Shown: one piece after another, positions 1-6,913 of the stretch
Numbering within the stretch: the stretch's first letter is position 1
How the letters are laid out: each line of letters begins with the position of its first letter
DNA from: Bog-473 sp963824195
Lineage (GTDB): Bacteria; Actinomycetota; Acidimicrobiia; Acidimicrobiales; RAAP-2
NCBI GenBank assembly: GCA_963824195.1
Contig: CAWGOJ010000023.1
Coordinates: 67,041 to 131,040 of the forward strand
Direction of reading: 5' to 3'
DNA length: 64,000 bases
Position numbers and translations under genes: made by a program
Notes under the pieces: generated by a model
What the model saw: only the letters and a program-made list of their open reading frames with translations
Databases searched by the model: none
Told to the model about the DNA's origin: nothing

Positions 1-281
1 AGCCAGGCGTTGGCGTTGTGCAGGTCGCGTATGACGTCGCCCGGTCGCTCCAGGGCACCCCGAGGCGGACCTCCCTGAGGAACCAAAAGGGGCTGCGCGG
101 CGGTGTCGGAGATCACCGATTCACGCGGCAGCCGGTCGGCGAGATCTGCGACCGCTGCGAGAGTCACGCGGTCATCGAGGTGCAGATCATGGACGAATTC
201 CACGGGTTGCGCGGGGAACGCATCGTCGAATGCAATCTGTCCGATCGTCTTCGGGACCTGCCCTATTGGTTGTGCAACCAT
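1..281 (-). CDS. Partial CDS, probable cupin-like (JmjC-type) protein, N-terminal 93 residues
   Basis: An open frame runs leftward from an ATG at 281-279 off the window edge. An AAAGG-type ribosome site lies just upstream. The visible residues include VHDLHLDDRVTL, ADLADRLPRESV, DTAAQPLLVPQGG and RDLHNANAWL. That layout resembles the N-terminus of actinobacterial cupin-like/hydroxylase-type proteins from memory; the metal-binding core would lie outside the window, so the family call is tentative. The frame is supported independently by a degraded copy near 6.7 kb that keeps the same protein-level pattern. Its neighbour upstream is a secreted GH16/repeat protein on the same strand. Confidence 0.55.
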   Translation of the reverse strand, partial: MVAQPIGQVPKTIGQIAFDDAFPAQPVEFVHDLHLDDRVTLAAVADLADRLPRESVISDTAAQPLLVPQGGPPRGALERPGDVIRDLHNANAW

Positions 282-578
282 CACCTATACCTTTCGCCCA
301 CGACCACCATGACCGCCCGTGTCAAGCCATCGAGGGGGGACGTTACACCACCATTGGGGAGTCCAGCCGGGTGCTTGCGCTGACACCCTTCCAGTGGAGA
401 ATCGGGCCACAATGGCCCCCTCTCGCGGCGCTATTGTGGCGTAAGCGGCCAACTCCGACAAGGGCCATTCAGACCTCATGAGTTGTCCCAAAGTTGTCAA
501 TAGACGTGATGGTCCCGGTCATCGCGAACCAAGGTTCCGCGTCGTGCCTCGATCCGCCGGGACACCTGGACCGCCGCA
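282..578. other. Intergenic region; conserved 3' flank of the GH16 gene
   Basis: No convincing gene is seen. The part next to 578 is the downstream flank of the minus-strand GH16 gene. On that strand it matches the downstream flanks of the two plus-strand GH16 paralogues (from about 3886 and 5304), including a shared stretch around GATCGAGGCACGAC. The rest must contain the promoter of the leftward gene ending at the window edge. Confidence 0.5.
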
Positions 579-2357
579 CTACGAGTACGCCTGCACCTCC
601 GCGACGTCCATGGAACCACCGGGCGACGTGGCAGTCGTGACGGTGCGCCAACCGGCGTCAGCGTTGGCGGCAACCTGCAAGTCGAGGATGATCTCGTAGG
701 CCTGGGCCACGATCCCGCCGGGCACTTGTGACTGCGTGACCGCCCAGACGAGGTTGCCGTCCACGTACTCATTGATGCCGACGCCGGGCGTCCACTGGAT
801 TCCGTAGGTGTGGTATCCCGCCGAAGCGTCAAAACCGACGTTCGGGATCGCCTCGTTTATGAGGTTCCCAGCGGTGTCGAAGTAGCCTGCGGCGACGGGG
901 GCGTCGTCCACGTTGCTCGGTCCCCCATAGAAGCCGCCCTGGACGAAGTCGATTTCATTGAAGGGGCCGGAGCCAGCAGGGAGAAACCACATGCTCGGCC
1001 AGAGACCCTGGGTCATGTCGGGCACCCTGATCCTTGCCTGCACGTACCAGCCGGTCGTCGGGAGGCTGAACTTGCCTTCGGTCGTGACCACGCCGCTGAT
1101 CCACGGGTAGCTCCCGGAGTACGCGTTGGAGTTCCGCTGCGCCGAGAGCGTGAGGCCGTTGTCGACACTCACCTGCGACGGACCGTACATCTCCAGGTCG
1201 GTCCCAGCACCAGGGACGTTCGGACCGGAGTAGGGCGCAGGGAGACCGCCGTCGTTGTTCCAGGCGATCCCTTGTGCCCCCAGGTAGGTGTTCCACTTGG
1301 TGGTATCGAGGCTGGTACCGGAGAACTGGTCGTCGAAGATCAGCTGCTGGGCCGTGTAGCCGGCGGGAGCAGACATGCCACCGGACGGCACAGTCGTCGT
1401 CCCGGCGGTGGTTGCGGTCTTTGTCAGCGACGACGTTCCCGCTGCCTTCGCTGAACGTACGGCCATGGCCACGATGGGCTTGTTGAGGCTCACGCCGCCG
1501 GTGGAGCCGTAGAAGGCGGCGTCGCCGTAGTTGAAGACGCCTCCGTCGGAGGCCACGAGCCAGTAGCCCTTGCCGTCGGGGGTGGCGGCCATGGCCACGA
1601 TGGGCTTGTTGAGGCTCACGCCGCCGGTGGAGCCGTAGAAGGCGGCGTCGCCGTAGTTGAAGACGCCTCCGTCGGAGGCCACGAGCCAGTAGCCCTTGCC
1701 GTCGGGGGTGGCGGCCATGGCCACGATGGGCTTGTTGAGGCTCACGCCGCCGGTGGAGCCGTAGAAGGCGGCGTCGCCGTAGTTGAAGACGCCTCCGTCG
1801 GAGGCCACGAGCCAGTAGCCCTTGCCGTCGGGGGTGGCGGCCATGGCCACGATGGGCTTGTTGAGGCTCACGCCGCCGGTGGAGCCGTAGAAGGCGGCGT
1901 CGCCGTAGTTGAAGACGCCTCCGTCGGAGGCCACGAGCCAGTAGCCCTTGCCGTCGGGGGTGGCGGCCATGGCCACGATGGGCTTGTTGAGGCTCACGCC
2001 GCCGGTGGAGCCGTAGAAGGCGGCGTCGCCGTAGTTGAAGACGCCTCCGTCGGAGGCCACGAGCCAGTAGCCCTTGCCGTCGGGGGTGGCGGCCATGGCC
2101 ACGATGGGCTTGTTGAGGCTCACGCCGCCGGTGGAGCCGGAGAAGGCGGCGTCGCCGTAGTTGAAGACGCCTCCGTCGGAGGCCACGAGCCAGTAGCCCG
2201 AAGCCGACCGCGACCCTCCGACGGCTGCCGCAGCACCCGAGGGAGCGGTGGTCGCTCCTGGGATGATCGTGGCGAGTACGGAGACGGTGCAGGACACGAC
2301 GACTGCAATCGTCAGGACATGTGCGACTCGATGGCGAAGACCCCGGACCCTGGACAT
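579..2357 (-). CDS. Secreted GH16-like protein with six 42-residue propeller-type repeats
   Basis: The 592-residue product has an N-terminal secretion signal (residues 1 to about 45, hydrophobic stretch VLTIAVVVSCTVSVLA). Next come six copies of a 42-residue unit of the type GYWLVASDGGVFNYG (about 53-298), an Ala/Ser/Thr linker, and a GH16-type concanavalin-like domain (about 335-592). The GH16 signature ExDxxE reads E468-I-D470-F-V-Q473, so the usual acid/base glutamate is glutamine. It may therefore bind rather than cleave glycan, which is inference. The domain is closely similar to two paralogues at 2902-3888 and 4200-5306. The repeats resemble beta-propeller blades common in Acidimicrobiales surface proteins. 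The gene is transcribed away from those paralogues. Confidence 0.85.
   Translation of the reverse strand: MSRVRGLRHRVAHVLTIAVVVSCTVSVLATIIPGATTAPSGAAAAVGGSRSASGYWLVASDGGVFNYGDAAFSGSTGGVSLNKPIVAMAATPDGKGYWLVASDGGVFNYGDAAFYGSTGGVSLNKPIVAMAATPDGKGYWLVASDGGVFNYGDAAFYGSTGGVSLNKPIVAMAATPDGKGYWLVASDGGVFNYGDAAFYGSTGGVSLNKPIVAMAATPDGKGYWLVASDGGVFNYGDAAFYGSTGGVSLNKPIVAMAATPDGKGYWLVASDGGVFNYGDAAFYGSTGGVSLNKPIVAMAVRSAKAAGTSSLTKTATTAGTTTVPSGGMSAPAGYTAQQLIFDDQFSGTSLDTTKWNTYLGAQGIAWNNDGGLPAPYSGPNVPGAGTDLEMYGPSQVSVDNGLTLSAQRNSNAYSGSYPWISGVVTTEGKFSLPTTGWYVQARIRVPDMTQGLWPSMWFLPAGSGPFNEIDFVQGGFYGGPSNVDDAPVAAGYFDTAGNLINEAIPNVGFDASAGYHTYGIQWTPGVGINEYVDGNLVWAVTQSQVPGGIVAQAYEIILDLQVAANADAGWRTVTTATSPGGSMDVAEVQAYS
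1462..2199 (-). repeat. Six tandem 126-bp in-frame repeats
   Basis: The motif GCCATGGCCACGATGGG recurs at 1462, 1588, 1714, 1840, 1966 and 2092, exactly 126 bp apart. The units are near-identical at DNA level; the N-terminal one differs at least by a TAG/GAG change giving Ser for Tyr. Each unit encodes 42 residues. Such identity points to recent amplification or active homogenisation, and copy number may vary between cells or be compressed in an assembly. Confidence 0.95.
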
Positions 2358-2901
2358 CAGTCCCGCCCAAGGTCTTCACGGGACCGAAGCGGGATAACCG
2401 AATAGTGCGCAGATGCCGTTGCCATCCTCTCTGGGATCGGCAGCCCGGTCGACGGTCTTGACCCAATTCGGCCCTGAAGAATGTGCCCGCGCACAACCCC
2501 CAGGCTGAACGAGGGAGCGGCACGGACGACCCGCTGCGGGCTCCTTCCACTGGGCCGTCCCCACAATGAGGTGGCCACGAGAGCGGATCAACTCCAACAG
2601 CCCTCGCACCAGGTGCACAACAACAACAAATGGACAACGGAATTATGACTTTCTACCCTGGTCCTGTGCATCCCCTCGCTATGCCCGACCCGACCGCAGC
2701 AAGGAGCACTGTTGACCTACTCTCTATGGCCTGGAGGTGGTGTTGCCGATCCCAATAGACGCGAAACGGCCCCGCTGGGAGCGACGGCCCGCCGCAACCG
2801 TGAACAGCCGGAATTGTTCATGCGTTGTTCGTGTTGAGTCCGGGCGGCTCCATTGGGCATCGGCCGTGCATCGTCACAATCACCGGTGGACGGCGAAATG
2901 A
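2358..2901. other. Divergent intergenic region between two GH16-like genes
   Basis: This 544-bp stretch separates the leftward repeat/GH16 gene from the rightward GH16 gene and must carry both promoters. The right end holds a sequence block (2809-2857) that is repeated before the next paralogue and before a glycosyltransferase at 22.4 kb. The A/C-rich run at about 2617-2632 (CAACAACAACAAATGG) is AT-rich relative to its surroundings. Frames on both strands here do not look like proteins. Confidence 0.5.
2809..2857 (+). promoter_or_regulatory. Shared upstream element, copy A
   Basis: The block begins GGAATTGTTCA, continues through GTTGTTCGTGTTGAGTCCG and ends CGGCTCCATTGGG. It lies 45-95 bp before the GH16 start. 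It matches copy B (4079-4130) almost throughout and copy C (22361-22410) at its two ends and core. It could be a promoter/operator or a 5' leader element. No factor is identifiable from sequence. Confidence 0.5.
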
Positions 2902-3888
2902 TTGGAATCGCGAGCATCTGTGCAATCTGCACTGCATAAGACGCGACACCGGCCCGCACACGCACGCGTTCGGGCCGCTCCGCCTCGGAGGGTAAGCAGA
3001 CTGATCGTTGTGGTGCTGGCCATGGCCCTGCTCGGGACCGGCATCTGGGCGTACCACTCGCTCGTGGCCTCCGGCGGGGGCGGGGGCATGCCGGCCCCCG
3101 CCGGCTACACGGCCCAGCAGATGATCTTCGACGACCAGTTCTCGGGCACCAGCCTCGACACCACCAAGTGGAACACCTACCTCGGCGCCCAGGGGACCGT
3201 CTGGAACAACCACGGCCGCCTCGCCATGCCCTACTCGGGGCCGAACACATTTACCAACGAGGCCGCCGCCATGTTCGGGCCGTCTCAGGTCAGCGTGAAC
3301 GACGGGTTGACATTGGCCGCCCAGCGCAACAGGAACGCCTACAGCGGCACCTATCCCTGGCTCAGCGGCGCGGTCACGACCGAAGGAAAGTTCAGCTTGC
3401 CGGCGACCGGTTGGTACGTACAGGCGAAGATCAGGGTGCCCGACATGACGCAGGGCATGTGGCCGAGCATGTGGTTCCTGCCCAGCCAACCGGGGACACC
3501 GTTCAACGAGATCGATTTCGTCCAGGGCGGCTTCACGGAAGGGGGAGGCCCTGTGAACCGTTCCCCCCTCGCCACGGGGTATTTCCCCACCGGGCAGTCG
3601 AAGCCAGTCAGTGAAACCAACCCCGACCTCGGCTTCGACGCCACGGCCCGGTATCACACTTATGGAGTCCAGTGGAAGCCGGGCGTCGGCATCAACGGCT
3701 TCGTTGACGGCAAGCTCGTCTGGACGGTGACACAAGCGCAGGTTCCCGGTGGCATCGTGGCCCAGCCCTACGAGATCGTCCTCAGCCTCCAGGTGGCGAC
3801 CGCCTCGGACTCCGCTTTCCACACCCTCCCGACAGCCACCTCGCCGGGTGGCGCCATGAAGGTCGCGGAGGTGCAGGCGTACTCGTAG
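2902..3888 (+). CDS. GH16-like secreted or membrane-anchored protein
   Basis: The product (328 residues from a TTG at 2902; a GTG at 2920 is an alternative start) has an Arg-rich N-terminus, one hydrophobic segment (LIVVVLAMALLGTGIWAY), a short Gly linker and a GH16-type domain from about residue 65 to the end. The signature reads E203-I-D205-F-V-Q208, again with Gln at the acid/base position. An in-frame TGA just before 2902 limits the start. The sequence is very close to the gene at 4200-5306, including upstream and downstream flanks, so the two are a recent tandem duplication. It lies in the surface-polysaccharide region, so a role in binding or remodelling that glycan is plausible. Confidence 0.8.
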   Translation: MESRASVQSALHKTRHRPAHARVRAAPPRRVSRLIVVVLAMALLGTGIWAYHSLVASGGGGGMPAPAGYTAQQMIFDDQFSGTSLDTTKWNTYLGAQGTVWNNHGRLAMPYSGPNTFTNEAAAMFGPSQVSVNDGLTLAAQRNRNAYSGTYPWLSGAVTTEGKFSLPATGWYVQAKIRVPDMTQGMWPSMWFLPSQPGTPFNEIDFVQGGFTEGGGPVNRSPLATGYFPTGQSKPVSETNPDLGFDATARYHTYGVQWKPGVGINGFVDGKLVWTVTQAQVPGGIVAQPYEIVLSLQVATASDSAFHTLPTATSPGGAMKVAEVQAYS

Positions 3889-4199
3889 CGCCTCGATCCC
3901 GATGCTGACGAATCGTGGCACGACGCGGACGGTTTGGTCACCGGGACCGAACCTCCGACCCGCCGGGAACGGGACTCTTCGCCGGGTGGCTCGCCTGGAT
4001 CGCAGCAACCCACCTTGCGTCCGCCGGCCGCGCGTTGGGCCCCGACCTCCGGACCTCCCGCCGCAATCGCGAACGGCCGGAATTGATTATGCGTTGTTTG
4101 TGTTGAGTCCGAGCGGCTCTATTAGAACCGACCGTGCACCGTCAAGATCATCGGTGGGCCGCGAAATGATCAGGATGGCGAGCATCTGTACAATCCGCC
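3889..4199 (+). other. Duplicated intergenic region between GH16 paralogues
   Basis: No gene is seen. The first part matches the 3' flank that follows the other GH16-like genes. The last 120 bp match the sequence upstream of 2902, including copy B of the shared element. The region is therefore the junction of a tandem gene duplication that carried its control region with it. Confidence 0.6.
4079..4130 (+). promoter_or_regulatory. Shared upstream element, copy B
   Basis: GGAATTGATTATG, then TTGTTTGTGTTGAGTCCG, then CGGCTCTATTAG. It differs from copy A by only a few bases, and the flanks also match, as expected from duplication of the whole gene. It ends about 70 bp before the GTG start of the second GH16 paralogue. 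Confidence 0.5.
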
Positions 4200-5306
4200 G
4201 TGCGTAAGAAGCGACGCCGGCCCGCACACGCACGCGCTCGGCCGACACGCACACGTGTTCGGCCGACACGCGCACGGGTTCGGCCTGCACACGTTCGCGC
4301 TCGGCCCGCACACGCACGCGCTCGGGCCGCTCCGCCTTGGAGGGTAAGCACACTGATCGTTGGGGTGATGGCCATGGCTCTGCTCGTGACCGGCATCTGG
4401 CCCAGCCACTCGCTCGTGGCTTCGGACGGGGGTGGTGGCGTGGGCGTGGGCGTGGGCGGAGGCGGAGGCGGAGGCGGAGGCGGAGGCGGAGGCGGAGGCA
4501 TGCCAGCCCCGGCTGGCTACACGGCCCGGCAGATGATCTTCGACGACCAGTTCTCGGGCACCAGCCTCGACACCACCAAGTGGAACACCTACCTCGGCGC
4601 CCAGGGGATCGTCTGGAACGACCACGGCCGCCTCGCCACGCCGTACTCGGGGCCGAACACCCCCATCACCAACGAGCAGGCGATGTACGGCCCGTCTCAG
4701 GTCAGCGTGAACAACGGGCTGACTCTGACGGCACAGCGCAATACCAGCCAGTACGCCGGCACCTACCCGTGGATCAGCGGCGCGGTCACGACCGAAGGAA
4801 AGTTCACCTTGCCGACGACCGGTTGGTACGTGCAGGCGAAGATCAAGGTGCCCGACATGACGCAGGGCATGTGGCCGGGCCTCTGGTTCCTGCCCAGCCA
4901 ATCGGGGACACCGTTCAACGAGATCGATTTCGTCCAGGGCGGCTTCACGGAAGGGGGAGGCCCCGTGAACCAGTCCCCCCTCGGCACGGGGTATTTCCCC
5001 ACCGGGCAGTCGAACCCGGTTGATGAAACCAACCCCAACCTGGGCTTCGACGCCACGGCCGGGTATCACACTTATGGAGTCCAGTGGACGCCCGGCGTCG
5101 GCATCAACGGCTTCGTTGACGGGAAGCTCGTCTGGACGGTGACACAGGCACAGGTTCCTGGTGGCATCGTGACCCAGCCCTACGAAATGATCCTCAACCT
5201 TCAAGTGGCGACCGCATCGGACTCCGCCTGGCACACGGTGCCGACAGCCACCTCGCCGGGCGGCAGCATGGACGTGGCCGAGATACAGGCGTACGCCAAC
5301 TCGTAG
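4200..5306 (+). CDS. GH16-like protein with Arg-rich heptad repeats and polyglycine linker
   Basis: The GTG at 4200 is the first in-frame start after a TGA. The 368-residue product begins with a basic region made of five 7-residue repeats of the type RARPTRT. A single hydrophobic segment (TLIVGVMAMALLVTGIW) follows, then a Gly/Val and polyglycine linker (about residues 77-100) and a GH16-type domain to the C-terminus. The signature is E241-I-D243-F-V-Q246. The basic N-terminus before a hydrophobic segment suggests an N-in signal anchor or long signal peptide, with the domain outside the cell. Compared with the paralogue at 2902 the main changes are expansion of the basic repeats and of the glycine linker. 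Confidence 0.8.
   Translation: MRKKRRRPAHARARPTRTRVRPTRARVRPAHVRARPAHARARAAPPWRVSTLIVGVMAMALLVTGIWPSHSLVASDGGGGVGVGVGGGGGGGGGGGGGGGMPAPAGYTARQMIFDDQFSGTSLDTTKWNTYLGAQGIVWNDHGRLATPYSGPNTPITNEQAMYGPSQVSVNNGLTLTAQRNTSQYAGTYPWISGAVTTEGKFTLPTTGWYVQAKIKVPDMTQGMWPGLWFLPSQSGTPFNEIDFVQGGFTEGGGPVNQSPLGTGYFPTGQSNPVDETNPNLGFDATAGYHTYGVQWTPGVGINGFVDGKLVWTVTQAQVPGGIVTQPYEMILNLQVATASDSAWHTVPTATSPGGSMDVAEIQAYANS
4218..4322 (+). repeat. Five tandem 21-bp repeats
   Basis: Units start at 4218, 4239, 4260, 4281 and 4302, each beginning CGGCC. Units 1 and 5 are identical. The paralogue at 2902 has a single unit at the equivalent place, so this is an in-frame microsatellite-like expansion encoding an Arg/Pro/Ala/His heptad. 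Confidence 0.9.
4429..4499 (+). repeat. GGCGGA/GGCGTG hexanucleotide tract (polyglycine linker)
   Basis: Repeated GGCGTG then GGCGGA units encode Gly-Val and then uninterrupted Gly residues between the membrane segment and the GH16 domain. It is slippage-prone, so its length may differ between isolates. Confidence 0.9.
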
Positions 5307-5477
5307 TGCGGCCCTCGGGGTGCCCCCGACGGATCGAGGCACGACTCTGACGATTTGGTTCGCGGAGACCGCGACTCCCTAAGGTGGGCCGGAATCGATG
5401 CCGGCGAAGGTCGCCGGCAGCCAACGCGGGGAGCGTGACCATGTGTCAGCCGACAACGGGGCGACCATCGACATGAG

Positions 5478-6578
5478 GTGCCCCTCCTTCCTGGACATGA
5501 ACACTCGGCGTGCGATCCGATAGTGGCCCCGCCGAGCCTGATTGACGTCCCAGTCCTCAACGGGTGGGCGTCGCAGTGGGATCAACTGGTGGATTCCTCC
5601 CCTCTTCCGTCGCCCTTCCTGCGATCGTGGTGGCTGGACGGGACTGGTGGCCCTGGCCGCCATTTCCTTCTGGTCGTCGACGATGCGCAGCTCCTCGGCG
5701 GCCTCGCCCTGGAACAGCGCCACCGGGCATCGAGCATCCGTGTGATGGGGGACGGGGCGCTGTGCCCGGATCATCTCGATCTGTTGGCTGACCCTGGTCA
5801 CGAGGCCTCCGTGGTCAGCCTCCTCAGGGACTGGCTCTGTCGTCCTGGTGGCCGCCTCTTGGACCTCAGGGGCGTCCGAGCCGGCTCCCGGTTGATCGAA
5901 GCCCTTCCGGGCCGCGTCCGCTGCGAGCCGATGGCCGCGGCCCCCTTCACCCCATTGCCCGACAGCGCAGAGGCCTACCGAGCCAGCCTGCCCTCGCAGT
6001 TCCGTCGGAATCTCCGAAAATCCGCCGGCCGACTCGAGGCCGAAGGGGTAGGTCATCGGACGATCCGGGGCCCGGCGGTCCTCGCACGCCTCGACACCCT
6101 GCGCGACATGCACCAGTCACAATGGGAAGGCCGCTCCCGATTCCTTCCCGCGTTCGATCGCTTTGTCGCGGGATGTGCCGGTGGCGCCAAAGTCGACGAG
6201 GTGGTCGTCCACGAACTCGGGACCGACGACCTGGTGGTCGCCATCGTGTTGGCGTTCGAGGTGGCCGGTCGCGTGAGCCTGTACCAGAGCGCCCGGCTCA
6301 CCGAACTCCGCTGGAGGGATGCGACGACCGTTCTGCTCGCCGCCATCATCGATGACGCATGTGACCGAGGCATCACCGAAGTGGACTTCCTCCGAGGCGA
6401 GGAGTCATACAAGGGACGGTTCACCCCTGACCACCGAGAGATGTTCAGGCTCGTGGCCGGCAAGGGTGTGGTCGGCCGGCTCGGCGGTGTCACCACAGCG
6501 GCGAAGGGCCACGCCATGAACGCAGCGGTCCGAGGGGTTCGCTTCGGGAGATCCACCATCGCCCGGTGGAAGGCCTAA
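5478..6578 (+). CDS. CelD/BcsL-type GNAT acyltransferase (Acetyltransf_6 / FemAB-like)
   Basis: The 366-residue protein has the hallmarks of the CelD/BcsL acetyltransferase family: RRNLRKSAGRLEAEG near residue 175, LRDMHQSQWEGRSRF near 208, and the C-terminal core with SLYQSARLTELRW and VDFLRGEESYKGRF. Members acylate sugars or peptides in exopolysaccharide and cell-wall pathways. The GTG at 5478 gives the longest frame; a GTG at 5523 is an alternative. It follows the two GH16 paralogues on the same strand and is probably part of the same surface-polysaccharide programme. The acyl donor and acceptor cannot be read from sequence. Confidence 0.75.
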   Translation: MPLLPGHEHSACDPIVAPPSLIDVPVLNGWASQWDQLVDSSPLPSPFLRSWWLDGTGGPGRHFLLVVDDAQLLGGLALEQRHRASSIRVMGDGALCPDHLDLLADPGHEASVVSLLRDWLCRPGGRLLDLRGVRAGSRLIEALPGRVRCEPMAAAPFTPLPDSAEAYRASLPSQFRRNLRKSAGRLEAEGVGHRTIRGPAVLARLDTLRDMHQSQWEGRSRFLPAFDRFVAGCAGGAKVDEVVVHELGTDDLVVAIVLAFEVAGRVSLYQSARLTELRWRDATTVLLAAIIDDACDRGITEVDFLRGEESYKGRFTPDHREMFRLVAGKGVVGRLGGVTTAAKGHAMNAAVRGVRFGRSTIARWKA

Positions 6579-6671
6579 CTGCCCACTCCCCTTCACCCCT
6601 TAGACCGCGGCATCAGCAGCAGCTCTGCTGTCCCGGCGGTGTCGCTCCCCCGCTGGCCTGCAACACGGTTG

Positions 6672-6835
6672 TTCCAGGGCACCCAGAGGTGAAGCCACAG
6701 GCGCCAAGAGGGGCGGCGTCGCCGTGTCGAGGACCATGATTTCGGCGGCAGGCGGTCAGCGAGATCCGCGACTGATGCGATGGTCAGGCGGTCATCGAGG
6801 CAGAGATCGTGGGTGGGTTCCACGGGCGGAAGCAA
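6672..6835 (-). pseudogene. Truncated, frameshifted copy of the cupin-like gene at the left edge
   Basis: On the minus strand the first part reads THDLCLDDRLTIASVADLADRLP, matching residues of the gene at 1-281. A one-base deletion near 6744 then shifts the frame; the next frame continues DTATPPLLAPVASPLGALEQP, again matching. The copy lacks its start codon region, where a strong hairpin now sits, and stops matching at about 6672. It is a dead remnant of a duplication. Confidence 0.8.
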
Positions 6836-6871
6836 CCCATCCCGGCCCGCTGGAGCACGGGCCGGGATGGG
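6836..6871 (-). terminator. Strong hairpin, probable terminator
   Basis: Perfect 14-bp stem CCCATCCCGGCCCG with an 8-nt loop, 43 bp past the stop of the DUF4397/repeat gene read leftward. There is no clear T-run, as is common in high-GC actinobacteria. Confidence 0.7.
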
Positions 6872-6913
6872 TGAGACGGATGAGTTGATGGAGGTTCCAC
6901 CGGTTGACCTCTG

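Noticed and set aside
1462..2199. CRISPR-like array
   Set aside because: Units are adjacent, 126 bp, coding and without unique spacers.
955..2637. Long minus-strand open frame of about 560 codons full of Arg-rich repeats
   Set aside because: It is the 126-bp array read out of frame; the in-frame reading gives a signal peptide, propeller-type units and a GH16 domain.
2818..5342. Long minus-strand open frames opposite both GH16 paralogues
   Set aside because: They are antisense shadows produced by GC-rich third positions; both paralogues give the same shadow, and there is no domain or ribosome site.
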